From Puniceibacterium confluentis (GTDB lineage: Bacteria; Pseudomonadota; Alphaproteobacteria; Rhodobacterales; Rhodobacteraceae), in contig NZ_VOJI01000027.1 of assembly GCF_007923445.1 (NCBI RefSeq), positions 1-40,588 on the forward strand: a stretch of DNA of 40,588 bases. The letters are read 5' to 3'. How positions within the stretch are numbered: the first letter of the stretch is position 1; every line of letters begins with the position of its first letter. Below are positions 8,035 to 16,934 of the stretch, one piece after another. Made by a program: the position numbers and the translations under genes. The notes beneath the pieces were generated by a model. The model had not been told where the DNA came from, did not search any database, and worked only from the letters and a program-made list of their open reading frames with translations.

Positions 8035-8646
8035 ATGATCGACGCCGCACATCTGGTCGCCTTCAACCTGACGCTGCTTGCAGCGCTGGCCAGTCCCGGC
8101 CCGGCGCTGCTTCTGGCCCTGCGCACCACTCTGGTCGCCGGTCCGCGCGCCGGCATTGCCACCGGCGCCGGGCTTGCGGTGATGGCCGCCACCTGGACTG
8201 CGGCGGCGCTTCTGGGGCTTGATGCCGTCTTTGTCCTGTTTCCATACGTCTATACGGCGATCAAGGTCATCGGCGCGCTCTATCTGCTCTGGATCGCCTA
8301 TACATTGTGGCGCGATGCCCGGACGCCCTTGAAGGACAGTGAAACGCCGCTGCCCCGCGGCAAGGCTTTCCGCACCGGCTTTCTGGTCAATCTCGGCAAT
8401 CCGAAATCCGTGCTCTTTGCGGCGGCGGTCTTGCTGGTGATCTTTCCGGCCGAGCTTTCGGCGACCGCAAAGGTGACGGTCGTCGCCAATCACCTTGTCG
8501 TCGAACTCGCGGCCTATACCGCTTTTGCCCTCACCCTGGGAAACCGGCGCGCCCGCAACGGATATCTGCGGCTCAAACCGGTTCTCGACCGTATCGCCGC
8601 CGGTGTGCTGAGCCTTCTCGGCCTGCGCCTGCTGGTGTCGCGCTGA
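8035..8646 (+). CDS. LysE/RhtB-family exporter (first of a tandem pair)
   Basis: 203 residues with about six hydrophobic segments. The N-terminal family pattern is LTLLAALASPGPALLLALRT, followed by GIATGAGLAVMAATW, then LLWIAYTLWRD near residue 90 and FLVNLGNPKSVLFAAAVLLV near residue 120. LysE/RhtB proteins export amino acids or related metabolites across the inner membrane; the substrate cannot be read from the sequence. It starts 6 bp after fabI and ends 1 bp before the ATG of a second family member of identical length, which suggests tandem duplication followed by divergence. Confidence 0.9.
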   Translation: MIDAAHLVAFNLTLLAALASPGPALLLALRTTLVAGPRAGIATGAGLAVMAATWTAAALLGLDAVFVLFPYVYTAIKVIGALYLLWIAYTLWRDARTPLKDSETPLPRGKAFRTGFLVNLGNPKSVLFAAAVLLVIFPAELSATAKVTVVANHLVVELAAYTAFALTLGNRRARNGYLRLKPVLDRIAAGVLSLLGLRLLVSR

Positions 8647-8647
8647 C

Positions 8648-9259
8648 ATGACGCTTGCGGCTTTCCTGACGGTGATGCTGATCCACCTCGCCGCGGCGAT
8701 GAGCCCGGGGCCGTCCTTTGTTGTCGCCGTCCGCACCGCAGCCTCCGAAGGGTTCACCACCGCCGCGGCGCTGGCAGTGGGCTTCGGCCTTGGCGCGGCG
8801 CTCTGGGCTGCGGCCGCCATGACCGGCCTTGCTCTGCTGTTCCAATTGTTTCCGGCGCTGTTCGCCGCGCTCAAGTTCGTTGGCGGTGCGTGCCTTCTCT
8901 GGATCGCCTTCCAGTTGTGGCGCCACGCCCGCGCCCCGCTGAGCGATCACGGCGAACGCCCGCCACGCAGTATCTCCAGCGCCGTGCGCCTCGGTTTCGT
9001 CACCTTCGCGGCCAACCCGAAAACCGCCGTCTTCTTTGGAGCGGTTTTCGTGGGCCTGGTTCCGGCAGAGACGTCCCTTGCCGCCCGGCTGGCACTGCTG
9101 GCAGCGATTTTCGTCAATGAAACCCTGTGGTACATCGTTGTTGCACGACTCTGTTCACTGCCAAGGACCCGCGCCGCCTATGTCCGCGCCAAGGCCTGGA
9201 TCGACCGCGGCTTTGGCCTGCTCATTGCCGGCTTCGGCCTCAACATCGCCCTCACCTGA
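8648..9259 (+). CDS. LysE/RhtB-family exporter (second of a tandem pair)
   Basis: 203 residues, same family and length as its upstream neighbour. It shows [53 protein letters not shown] and [20 protein letters not shown]. The ATG at 8648 directly follows the TGA of the first gene (TGACATG), so translation is probably coupled. The tandem could work as a homo- or heteromeric exporter or handle two different substrates. The gpt gene follows after 23 bp with its own Shine-Dalgarno (AAGGAG). Confidence 0.9.
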   Translation: MTLAAFLTVMLIHLAAAMSPGPSFVVAVRTAASEGFTTAAALAVGFGLGAALWAAAAMTGLALLFQLFPALFAALKFVGGACLLWIAFQLWRHARAPLSDHGERPPRSISSAVRLGFVTFAANPKTAVFFGAVFVGLVPAETSLAARLALLAAIFVNETLWYIVVARLCSLPRTRAAYVRAKAWIDRGFGLLIAGFGLNIALT

Positions 9260-9282
9260 CCCTGCCCAAGGAGCCCCCAACC

Positions 9283-9786
9283 ATGACCGACCGCCTCCCA
9301 CATGAAAAAGGCTTCCATGTCAGCTGGGATCAGTTGCACCGCGACGCCCGCGCCCTCGCCTGGCGGCTTCAGGATCACGGCCCCGCCGACACCGGCTGGC
9401 GCGCCGTCGTCGCGATCACCCGTGGCGGCATGACCCCGGCGATGATCGTCGCGCGGGAACTCGACATCCGTATCGTCGACACCATCTCGGTCAAATCCTA
9501 CAACCACCAGACCCAGACCGAGCCCAGGGTGATCAAATCGCCGGACATGGAGGTCATCGGCGATGGTGCCGGGGTGCTCATCATCGACGACCTTGTCGAC
9601 ACCGGCCGCACCCTCGACGTGGTGCGCAAACACATGCCAAAGGCGCATGTCGCGACGGTCTACGCCAAACCGATGGGCCGCCCGATGGTCGACACCTTCG
9701 TCACCGAGGTCAGCCAGGACACCTGGATCTTCTTCCCCTGGGACATGGCGCTGCAATATGTCGAACCCTACCGAGGCCGCGACTGA
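9283..9786 (+). CDS. gpt: Xanthine-guanine phosphoribosyltransferase
   Basis: 167 residues. The enzyme salvages guanine and xanthine with PRPP to form GMP and XMP. The PRPP-binding loop [13 protein letters not shown] lies at residues 98-110. [12 protein letters not shown] (about 45-56) and the C-terminal [12 protein letters not shown] match XGPRT rather than hypoxanthine-specific enzymes. The ATG at 9283 is preceded by AAGGAG; a longer frame from 9127 lies in the LysE gene and is rejected. The downstream gap to the aminotransferase carries a member of the intergenic repeat described at 9932. Confidence 0.95.
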   Translation: MTDRLPHEKGFHVSWDQLHRDARALAWRLQDHGPADTGWRAVVAITRGGMTPAMIVARELDIRIVDTISVKSYNHQTQTEPRVIKSPDMEVIGDGAGVLIIDDLVDTGRTLDVVRKHMPKAHVATVYAKPMGRPMVDTFVTEVSQDTWIFFPWDMALQYVEPYRGRD

Positions 9787-9931
9787 ACCGACCGGGGGAG
9801 CGCCGCGCCCTGCCCTGCGCACACACCGCGCTCCGCCCGCCCGGGCGCAGCTCAGGTCGCTGACGCAGCACGTCTTTTCATCTCAGGCACCCTGCCCGGC
9901 GCCAAAACACCCGAACCGGCGTGACTCCTCA

Positions 9932-9985
9932 TTCTCAGGGTCCTAGAAATCGCGGGGAGCTTGACGGGCCACCCCCTCGAGCCGG
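9932..9985 (+). repeat. Intergenic repeat, copy 1 (degenerate)
   Basis: Begins TTCTCAGGGTC, continues AGAAATCGCGGGGAGC and ends in a G-run/C-run region (CGGGCCACCCCC). The first 11 bases are identical to the copy at 14674 and the rest aligns with mismatches. Its hairpin is the weakest of the three copies. It lies between gpt and the aminotransferase gene. Confidence 0.45.
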
Positions 9986-10010
9986 ACATCACCAGACAGG
10001 ACACCGCAGA

Positions 10011-11207
10011 ATGACCAGCCGTACCGCCGCCACTTTTCCGCCTCCCGTAATGGAGGCCCGTCGCTGGCTTGAGGGTGTACATTTTGCCGCCGACCGTCCG
10101 CTGATCAACGTCAGCCAGGCCGCGCCGGTCGACCCGCCGCCGCCGCAAATGCGTGCGGCCATGGCTGCGGCGCTGGAAGACGCGGAAACCCATCTCTACG
10201 GACCGGTCCTTGGCCTGCCTGCGCTGCGCGCCGAGTTGGCGGCGCAGTGGTCCGAGCACTACAACGGCCCGGCACGGGCCGAGCAGATCGCCATCACCGC
10301 AGGCTGCAATCAGGCCTTTGCCGCGACGATCACGGCGCTGTGCACCGAAGGGGATGAGGTCATCCTTCCAACCCCTTGGTATTTCAATCACAAAATGTGG
10401 CTGGACATGTCGGGGGTTGCCTCGGTTGCGCTGGCCACCGGCCCGGACCTCATGCCCGACGCCGAGGCCGCCCGCGCCCTCATCACCAAGCGGACCCGCG
10501 CCATCTCGCTCGTCAGCCCGAACAATCCCGGCGGAGTCGAATACCCGGCAGAGACGCTTCAGGCCTTCTTCGAGCTTGCCCGCGACACCGGGATCAAGCT
10601 GCTGGTCGACGAAACCTACCGCGACTTCGACAGCCGCCCGACCCCGCCCCACACGCTGCTGAGCAACCCGGACTGGGATGACACGCTGATCCAGTTTTAC
10701 TCTTTCTCCAAGGCGTACCGGCTGACGGGCCACCGTGTCGGTGCGGTGATCGCGCACCCGGACATCCTGTTCGAGATTGAAAAGTTCCTCGACACCGTTT
10801 CCATCTGCGCGCCCCAGCTGGGCCAGCGCGCCGCCCTGTGGGGCCTGCAGAACCTCGGGTCCTGGCTGGCCGGCGAGCGCGACGAGATTCTCGACCGGCG
10901 TGCCGCGATCTCCGACAACATGCCCAAACTCGCCGCCAGGGGGTGGAGACTGATGGGGGTCGGTGCCTATTTTGCCTACCTTGAACACCCGTTCGCCGAG
11001 TCGTCCGACCTGCTGGCGCCGAAACTGGTCCGGGAGGCGGGCATTCTGGTGCTGCCCGGAACCATGTTCATGCCCGAGACCGACCCCGCCGGCGGCCGCC
11101 AGTTCCGCGTGGCCTTTGCCAATGTCGACCGCGCCGGGATTGGCCAGCTTTTTGACCGCCTTGCCGCGCTCGACTGGCCCCTTGCCCCCCCGCACGCCAC
11201 CGCATAG
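10011..11207 (+). CDS. Class I/II PLP-dependent aminotransferase
   Basis: 398 residues. The fold-type I aminotransferase features are ITAGCNQAF (PLP phosphate region, about 95-103), SPNNPGG (169-175), LLVDETYRDF with Asp200, and the Schiff-base lysine K234 in QFYSFSKAYRLTGHRVG, where the Arg of the same segment is expected to hold the PLP phosphate. It transfers amino groups between an amino acid and a 2-oxo acid; the substrate cannot be deduced. The ATG at 10011 gives a family-like start; in-frame codons back to 9921 lie in the repeat-bearing gap. ppiD starts 38 bp after the stop. Confidence 0.9.
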   Translation: MTSRTAATFPPPVMEARRWLEGVHFAADRPLINVSQAAPVDPPPPQMRAAMAAALEDAETHLYGPVLGLPALRAELAAQWSEHYNGPARAEQIAITAGCNQAFAATITALCTEGDEVILPTPWYFNHKMWLDMSGVASVALATGPDLMPDAEAARALITKRTRAISLVSPNNPGGVEYPAETLQAFFELARDTGIKLLVDETYRDFDSRPTPPHTLLSNPDWDDTLIQFYSFSKAYRLTGHRVGAVIAHPDILFEIEKFLDTVSICAPQLGQRAALWGLQNLGSWLAGERDEILDRRAAISDNMPKLAARGWRLMGVGAYFAYLEHPFAESSDLLAPKLVREAGILVLPGTMFMPETDPAGGRQFRVAFANVDRAGIGQLFDRLAALDWPLAPPHATA

Positions 11208-11244
11208 ACACGGGGTCACATAAATTCCAAGGAGCGCCACACTC

Positions 11245-13092
11245 ATGGCATTCAAAGCGCGCAGCCTGTCGAAAACCTTTGTCTGGATCCTGCTCCTGAT
11301 GCTGATTGTCGGGCTGGCCGGCTTTGGCGCCACGAACCTGTCGGGCACGGTGCGCAGCATCGGATCCGTCGGCGACAAGTCGATCTCGATCGATGCCTAC
11401 GGCCGGGCGCTTCAGAACGAGATGCGGGCCTTCGAGGCGCAGACCGGTGCGCCGCTGCCGTTTGCCCAGGCCGAACAGTTCGGGCTGACGCAGCAGGTTC
11501 TGTCGCAACTGGTCACGGCCAAGGCGTTCGACTTCGAATCCGACCAGCTGGGCCTGTCGGTCGGTGACGACGAACTGGCCAAGGCCCTGTCCCAGGTTCC
11601 GGCGTTCCAGGGAGCGGACGGCGCATTTGACCGCGAAGCTTACCGCTTTGCGCTACAGAACGCAGGCATGACCGAGTCCGACTTCGAGGAAGACATGCGC
11701 GCCGAAACCGCGCGCACGATCCTGCAGGGCGCGGTACTGGCAGGCACCGCGCTGCCCGACACCTATGTCGACACCCTGTTGGCCTATGCCGGGGAAAAGC
11801 GGGCCTTTACCTATGGCACTATGGACCAGAGCAGCCTGCAGACCGGCGTGCCCGTCGCCACGGATGCCGAGCTGCAAACCTATTATGACGACAATATCGC
11901 GAATTACACCCGCCCCGAGACCAAGGTGATCACCTATGCATGGGTGACGCCGGCGATGATCCTCGACACCGTGGTGATCGAGGAAGACACGCTTCGTGCC
12001 GCTTACGACGAGCGCAGCGCACAGTTCAACATTCCCGAGCGCCGTCTTGTCGAGCGGTTGGTATTTGCCGACGACGCCGCGGCCCAGGCGGCGCGGTCCG
12101 CCCTGGACGCAGCGGACACGGATTTCGAAACTCTGGTGGCGGATCGGGGCCTTGACCTGGCCGATATCGACCTTGGCGACGCCACCCTGTCGTCGCTTGG
12201 CGCCGCGGGGGCCGATGTGTTCGCCGCAGCCCCCGGCACCGTGGTCGGGCCGCTGCCAACCGCGCTTGGCCCGGCGCTGTTCCGGGTGAACGGGGTGCTT
12301 CCCGCCCAGAATACCCCGTTCGAAGAGGCCCGCGACCAGTTGCGCGAAGAATTGGCGCTGGACCGCGCCCGCCGGGTGATAGACACCCAGGCGCAGGGCT
12401 ATGATGACGAACTGGCAGGTGGCGTCACACTGGAACAGCTGGCGTCGGACACCGAGATGCAGCTCGGCCAGATTGAATGGGACGGCACCACCGAAGACGG
12501 CATTGCCGGCTACGACGCATTCCGCACCGCTGCCCAGGCAGTTCAGACCGGCGATTTCCCGGTGATCGAACAGCTGGCCGATGGCGGCGTCTTTGCCCTG
12601 CGGCTTGATCAGGTCCTGCCCGAAGCCCCGATGCCGCTGTCCGAGGTGCGCGAGCGCGTGCGCACCGGCTGGGAAACCGTGAAGGCCACCGAGACCCTGA
12701 CCACCGCAGCCGAAGCGCTGGTGGCCCAGATTGGCGACGGCCAGACATTCACCGATCTCGGCCTGCCGACCACAACCGAGGCCGGCCTCACCCGCAACGC
12801 GCAGGTGAGCGACCTGCCGCCCGGACTGCTGGAGGCGGTGTTCGACATGGAACCGTCGCAGATCCGTATCCTGCCCGGCACAGGTCAGGTCACGGTCGTG
12901 CGGCTGGACAGGGTGATCCCGGTCGACACCGCCGCCGAAGAAACCAGGGCGCTGGCGGATCAGTTGCGCCAACAGGCCGCGAACGATGTGGCGCAGGACC
13001 TCTACCGGGCGCTTGCCGTCGATATCCAGACACGCGCCGGCGTGCAGATCAACCAGCAGGCGCTGAACGCCGTGCACACCCAGATGCAGTAA
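11245..13092 (+). CDS. ppiD: PpiD-like membrane-anchored periplasmic chaperone
   Basis: 615 residues. One N-terminal membrane anchor (TFVWILLLMLIVGLAGFGA, residues 13-31) is followed by a SurA-N-like helical domain (about 35-180) and a parvulin-type region around residues 230-370 (RRLVERLVFADD, GPLPTALGPALFRVNGV), then a helical C-terminal part. PpiD proteins sit at the SecYEG exit and assist folding of secreted proteins. The parvulin domain looks degenerate, as in many PpiD proteins, so prolyl isomerase activity is doubtful. AAGGAG precedes the ATG. The gap to trpE is only 5 bp, an arrangement seen in other Rhodobacterales, so the two are probably co-transcribed. Confidence 0.88.
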   Translation: MAFKARSLSKTFVWILLLMLIVGLAGFGATNLSGTVRSIGSVGDKSISIDAYGRALQNEMRAFEAQTGAPLPFAQAEQFGLTQQVLSQLVTAKAFDFESDQLGLSVGDDELAKALSQVPAFQGADGAFDREAYRFALQNAGMTESDFEEDMRAETARTILQGAVLAGTALPDTYVDTLLAYAGEKRAFTYGTMDQSSLQTGVPVATDAELQTYYDDNIANYTRPETKVITYAWVTPAMILDTVVIEEDTLRAAYDERSAQFNIPERRLVERLVFADDAAAQAARSALDAADTDFETLVADRGLDLADIDLGDATLSSLGAAGADVFAAAPGTVVGPLPTALGPALFRVNGVLPAQNTPFEEARDQLREELALDRARRVIDTQAQGYDDELAGGVTLEQLASDTEMQLGQIEWDGTTEDGIAGYDAFRTAAQAVQTGDFPVIEQLADGGVFALRLDQVLPEAPMPLSEVRERVRTGWETVKATETLTTAAEALVAQIGDGQTFTDLGLPTTTEAGLTRNAQVSDLPPGLLEAVFDMEPSQIRILPGTGQVTVVRLDRVIPVDTAAEETRALADQLRQQAANDVAQDLYRALAVDIQTRAGVQINQQALNAVHTQMQ

Positions 13093-13097
13093 CCCGA

Positions 13098-14609
13098 ATG
13101 GCCATTACACCTGATTACGACAGCTTTGCCCGCGCATATGATGCCGGGGAAAACCAGGTTGTCTATGCCCGCCTCGCCGCTGATCTGGACACGCCGGTTT
13201 CGCTGATGCTCAAGCTGACGGGCGCGGCCAAGGACGCCTTCATGCTGGAATCGGTGACCGGCGGCGAAGTGCGCGGCCGCTACTCGATCATCGGCATGAA
13301 GCCGGATCTTATCTGGCAGTGCCACGGCACGACGGCGACGCTGAACCGGCAGGCACGCTATGACGCCGACGCCTTCCAGCCCCAGGAACGCGACCCGCTC
13401 AGTTCGTTGCGGGCGCTGATCGCCGAGTCGCGCATCAACCTGCCCGAAGATCTGCCGCAGGCCGCTGCCGGCCTGTTCGGCTATCTCGGATACGACATGA
13501 TCCGGCTGGTCGAACACCTGCCGGATGTGAACCCCGACCCTCTGGGCCTGCCCGATGCGGTGATGATGCGCCCCTCCGTGGTGGCCGTGCTTGACGGCGT
13601 CAAGGGCGAGGTCACCGTGGTGTCCCCCGCATGGGTCAGCGACGGCCTGTCCGCCAGAGCCGCCTACGCCCAGGCGGCGGAACGGGTGATGGACGCGATG
13701 CGCGACCTGGAACGCGCGCTGCCCCAGGCCAGCCGCGACCTTGGCGAAGCCCAGGAGGCCGGTCCGCCGGTGTCGAACTTCACCCACGAGGGCTACAAGG
13801 CCGCGGTGCAGACCGCCAAGGACTATATCCGCCGCGGCGACATCTTCCAGGTGGTGCCCTCGCAACGCTGGACCCAGGACTTTCCGCTGCCGCCCTTTAC
13901 GCTCTACCGATCGCTGCGGCGCACGAATCCATCGCCCTTCATGTTCTACTTCAACTTCGGCGGCTTCCAGGTGATCGGTGCCAGCCCCGAAATCCTTGTC
14001 CGCGTCTTTGGCAACGAGGTGACCATCCGCCCCATCGCCGGCACCCGCCCGCGCGGTGCCACCCCGGCCGAGGACAAAGCCAACGAACTGGACCTGCTGG
14101 CCGACAAGAAAGAATTGGCCGAGCACCTGATGCTGCTGGATCTGGGCCGCAACGACACCGGCAAGGTCAGCAGGATCGGCACGGTCAAGCCGACCGAGCA
14201 GTTCATCATCGAACGGTACAGCCATGTGATGCACATCGTCTCGAACGTGACCGGTGAACTGGCAAGCGATCAGGACGCCCTGTCGGCCTTCTTTGCCGGC
14301 ATGCCCGCAGGCACGGTCTCCGGGGCCCCCAAGGTGCGCGCCATGCAGATCATCGACGAGCTGGAACCGGAAAAGCGCGGCATCTACGGTGGCGGGCTCG
14401 GGTATTTCAGCGCGGGCGGCGATATGGACATGTGCATCGCCCTGCGCACCGCGATCCTGAAGGATCAGAAGCTCTACATCCAGGCCGGCGGCGGAGTGGT
14501 CTATGACAGCGACCCCGAGGCCGAGTACCAGGAGACAGTGCACAAATCCAACGCCATCCGCCGGGCGGCGGCCGATGCGGCGCGCTTCACCGGCAACGGC
14601 AATTCCTGA
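13098..14609 (+). CDS. trpE: Anthranilate synthase component I
   Basis: 503 residues. With the TrpG glutaminase it converts chorismate and glutamine to anthranilate, the first step of tryptophan synthesis. The N-terminal feedback region has the LES motif (MLESVTGGEVRGRYSIIG, about residues 51-67). The chorismate-binding domain shows GDIFQVVPSQRW, FYFNFGGFQVIGASPE, IAGTRPRG, LMLLDLGRNDTGKV and GTVSGAPKVRAMQIIDELE. The start lies 5 bp after the ppiD stop without a clear Shine-Dalgarno of its own, so translational coupling is likely. No trpG, trpD or trpC follows: the next gene is convergent sufE. The partner subunit must be encoded elsewhere. Confidence 0.96.
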   Translation: MAITPDYDSFARAYDAGENQVVYARLAADLDTPVSLMLKLTGAAKDAFMLESVTGGEVRGRYSIIGMKPDLIWQCHGTTATLNRQARYDADAFQPQERDPLSSLRALIAESRINLPEDLPQAAAGLFGYLGYDMIRLVEHLPDVNPDPLGLPDAVMMRPSVVAVLDGVKGEVTVVSPAWVSDGLSARAAYAQAAERVMDAMRDLERALPQASRDLGEAQEAGPPVSNFTHEGYKAAVQTAKDYIRRGDIFQVVPSQRWTQDFPLPPFTLYRSLRRTNPSPFMFYFNFGGFQVIGASPEILVRVFGNEVTIRPIAGTRPRGATPAEDKANELDLLADKKELAEHLMLLDLGRNDTGKVSRIGTVKPTEQFIIERYSHVMHIVSNVTGELASDQDALSAFFAGMPAGTVSGAPKVRAMQIIDELEPEKRGIYGGGLGYFSAGGDMDMCIALRTAILKDQKLYIQAGGGVVYDSDPEAEYQETVHKSNAIRRAAADAARFTGNGNS

Positions 14610-14673
14610 CGCCGGGCACGTCCATCCCGCATCCGCTCCGCACGCCTGACCGTGCCGCAGACACGGCCCCTGC

Positions 14674-14722
14674 TTCTCAGGGTCAAGAATAATTCGGAGA
14701 GCGCGAGGGGTCGGCCCCCCGC
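14674..14722 (+). repeat. Intergenic repeat, copy 2, with G/C hairpin
   Basis: Starts TTCTCAGGGTC, then AAGAATAATTCGGAGAGC and a hairpin: GCGAGGGG (14703-14710), loop TCGG, CCCCCCGC (14715-14722), with one mismatch. It lies between convergent trpE and sufE and may act as a two-way transcription barrier, though no U-run follows. Confidence 0.5.
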
Positions 14723-14753
14723 TTCGGCCGGTGCCGCGCTCGATGTCACCCGG

Positions 14754-15164
14754 TCAGTGCGCTGCCGCCGCCTGTGTGCGGATGCGTTCCACCATCGCCC
14801 GCAGCCCGTTCGAGCGCTGCGCTGACAGATGTTCGTTCAGTCCCAGACGCCCCAGCTCGGCGCGGGCGTCGACCTTCCCCACCTCGCCCACCGGCAGCCC
14901 GTCGTACAGGCGGTGCAGGACCGCGATGAGACCGCGCACGATCATCGCATCACTGTCCCCCTGGAAATGATAGTCGCCGCCACGCACCTCGGGGTGCAGC
15001 CAGACCTGGCTGGCGCAGCCATCGACCTTTGTCGCCGGCACCCGCAGAGCTTCCGGCAACGGCGCCATCGCCTTGCCCAGTTCGATCACATGACGATAGC
15101 GGTCTTCCCAGTCTTCAAGAAACTCGAAATCCGCGACCACTTCCTCGAACGCCGCCTGGGCCAT
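14754..15164 (-). CDS. sufE: SufE-type sulfur acceptor protein
   Basis: 136 residues. SufE accepts persulfide sulfur from the cysteine desulfurase SufS and passes it to the SufBCD scaffold for Fe-S cluster assembly. The acceptor Cys50 is in KVDGCASQVWL; LEDWEDRYRHVIELGK (about 16-31) and SDAMIVRGLIAVL are also family segments. The ATG at 15164 is chosen because AGGAGGGG stands 6 bases upstream; the in-frame extension to 15251 has no support. It stands alone, away from any suf operon, which is common for sufE in this group. Confidence 0.93.
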   Translation of the reverse strand: MAQAAFEEVVADFEFLEDWEDRYRHVIELGKAMAPLPEALRVPATKVDGCASQVWLHPEVRGGDYHFQGDSDAMIVRGLIAVLHRLYDGLPVGEVGKVDARAELGRLGLNEHLSAQRSNGLRAMVERIRTQAAAAH

Positions 15165-15295
15165 GCCGCCCCTCCTGTACTCGCTGAACCGCAGACCTAA
15201 GCACCCCCCGGAAAAAGGTCCAGCCCCGTGCCAAGGCTTTTCAACTGCCACGGTCTGCGCTATCCCTCGACCAGCAGACAGAAGGCAGCAGTGCG

Positions 15296-15808
15296 ATGGT
15301 CAAACCCCTCATGATCCTGACGGTTTCAGCGGTGCTGCTGAGCGGTTGCGCGACGGTGCGCGACTCGCGCGTCAATCCGTTCAACTGGTTTGGCGGCGGA
15401 CCGTCGCAGCAGGACGCCGTTCTCAACCCCGGTGATGCGGCCAATCCGCTGATACCGGCGCGTCGGCGCAACCTCCTCGGGTTGAGAAAAGAGGCCGGGC
15501 CCTATCAGGGCCGGCCGATCGCCGAGATTTCCGAACTTCTGGTCGAACGGCGCTCCGGTGGCGCCATCATCCGCGCCAGCGGTGTTGCTGACCGGCTCGG
15601 GCCGTTCGACGTGCGCCTGATTCCTCTGCCGGACGAAAACGGCACCCTCAGCTACACGCTCAGCGCCCTGCAGGCCGCCGGGCCGCGCGACACCAGCCCC
15701 TGGTCCCGCACCGTGACCGTGGCCCTCTGGCTGACGGAACAGGAACTGACCGGAATCAACACCGTCCGGGTGGTCGGGCGCGACAACCAACTGGTGACGC
15801 GACGCTGA
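15296..15808 (+). CDS. Putative outer- or inner-membrane lipoprotein
   Basis: 170 residues with a lipoprotein signal peptide: hydrophobic LMILTVSAVLLSGC with the lipidated Cys at residue 18. The mature protein starts with a flexible segment containing NPFNWFGGG, then a basic patch (ARRRNLLGL) and a predicted beta-rich domain (about residues 60-168, GAIIRASGVADRLGPFDVRLIPL, VTVALWLTEQEL). Similar proteins of unknown function occur in Rhodobacterales. It is divergent from sufE and convergent with the patatin-like gene (13 bp between stops). The in-frame ATG at 15311 is an alternative start but would shorten the signal peptide. Confidence 0.8.
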   Translation: MVKPLMILTVSAVLLSGCATVRDSRVNPFNWFGGGPSQQDAVLNPGDAANPLIPARRRNLLGLRKEAGPYQGRPIAEISELLVERRSGGAIIRASGVADRLGPFDVRLIPLPDENGTLSYTLSALQAAGPRDTSPWSRTVTVALWLTEQELTGINTVRVVGRDNQLVTRR

Positions 15809-15821
15809 AGCCGACGCCGCG

Positions 15822-16868
15822 TCAGGCGAATTTCCCGCGCAGGTCCGCGGTCTGGCGCACATTCAGGTCTGCCCGGTGGGCTTTCAGGAATGCCGCCGCG
15901 GCCCGGCGCCCGGCCGCCTTCAACTGGGCCAGAACCGATGGAATCGGGATCGTCTTTGTCGCCACCGACAGATCGTTCATCAGATCGTCATCGGCAATCA
16001 TATGCACCAGAACCTGCTTCATTGCGCCCTGGGGAACCGAACCCTGCGCCAGCAGCCGCTGCACGAACTCAATTGCCCGCAACTCACGCAGCAGCGATGA
16101 ATTGAAGCTGATCTCGTTGATCCGGTTCTGGATTTCCGTGGCCGACACCGGCACCCTGTCGCGGACCAGCGGATTGATGTTGATCACCACCACATCCGCG
16201 GGCAGATGCGGCGCAAACAGCGGAAACAGCGCCGGATTGCCGGTATAGCCACCGTCCCAGAAGGCTTCGGTCTCACCGCTGTCGGGATCCAGCACCTCGA
16301 CGGCCTGGAACAGCGTCGGCAGGCAGGCCGAGGCGAGGATGGCCGACGGGGTGATCCGGTCGCGGGTAAACACCCGGACCTTGCCGTCGCGCACGTTGGT
16401 GGCGCAGATGTGCAGTTCCGGACCCTCCGCGCCACAGACACGGTCAAACGCGAACCTGCTGACAACCGGCTCCAGCGGATTGCGGTAAAGCGGCCCCCAG
16501 ACGTAGGGTGACAGACTGCGCCCCACGGCATCTCCCAGCAGATAGGGCAGCGACATCGCCAGGCCCTGACTGACAAAGGACGGCGCGGGCAGCCAGGCAT
16601 TCAGCCAGTCCGGCAGACCCGGGTGCTCGATGGCCCCGATCTGCCCCCACAGCCAGTCGAGGTTGCGCCGCGCGCCTTCGGCCCCTCCAGTGAGGAATCC
16701 GGCTTTCAGCGCGGCGCCGTTCAGCGCCCCGGCGGAGGTCCCGGAAATCGCGGCGATCTCGATGGTCTCGTCTTCCAGGATCCGGTCCAGCACCCCCCAG
16801 GTAAAGGCGCCGTGCGCACCGCCGCCCTGCAGTGCCAGATTGATCCGTTTCCGCTCACCCTGCTCCAC
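15822..16868 (-). CDS. Patatin-like phospholipase family protein
   Basis: 348 residues. Patatin-fold hydrolases use a Ser-Asp dyad. The oxyanion-hole motif GGGAHG is at residues 15-20, the nucleophile elbow GTSAG at 43-47 (Ser45) and the catalytic Asp motif DGG at 205-207 (WDGGYTGNP). It resembles bacterial RssA/YlbK-type proteins; the natural substrate (phospholipid, lysophospholipid or another ester) is unknown. It lies 66 bp downstream of bdhA in the same direction, separated by the repeat at 16881. Similar bdhA-patatin pairs occur in related bacteria, which suggests a link to polyhydroxybutyrate or lipid metabolism. That link is inference. Confidence 0.9.
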   Translation of the reverse strand: MEQGERKRINLALQGGGAHGAFTWGVLDRILEDETIEIAAISGTSAGALNGAALKAGFLTGGAEGARRNLDWLWGQIGAIEHPGLPDWLNAWLPAPSFVSQGLAMSLPYLLGDAVGRSLSPYVWGPLYRNPLEPVVSRFAFDRVCGAEGPELHICATNVRDGKVRVFTRDRITPSAILASACLPTLFQAVEVLDPDSGETEAFWDGGYTGNPALFPLFAPHLPADVVVININPLVRDRVPVSATEIQNRINEISFNSSLLRELRAIEFVQRLLAQGSVPQGAMKQVLVHMIADDDLMNDLSVATKTIPIPSVLAQLKAAGRRAAAAFLKAHRADLNVRQTADLRGKFA

Positions 16869-16880
16869 GGCCTGTCTTTC

Positions 16881-16923
16881 TTCTCTGGAAAAATACTCCG
16901 GGGGTGCGGGGGCTGGCCCCCGC
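16881..16923 (+). repeat. Intergenic repeat, copy 3, with perfect hairpin
   Basis: TTCTCTGGAAAAATACTCCG followed by a perfect inverted repeat, GCGGGGGC (16906-16913), TG, GCCCCCGC (16916-16923). Sequences of the type TTCT...AAATACTCC plus a G/C hairpin are, as I recall, widespread between genes in Rhodobacterales. It lies between bdhA and the patatin-like gene, both on the - strand. Confidence 0.6.
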
Positions 16924-16934
16924 TCCGGCCTCGG

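Noticed and set aside
7282-8874. 530-codon ORF on the - strand opposite fabI and the LysE genes
   Set aside because: Shadow of the real genes caused by high GC; no recognisable domain, Arg/Gly/His/Asp-rich composition.
9852-14543. Long - strand ORFs opposite the aminotransferase, ppiD and trpE genes
   Set aside because: Same GC-driven antisense artefact; the + strand proteins are clearly recognisable families.
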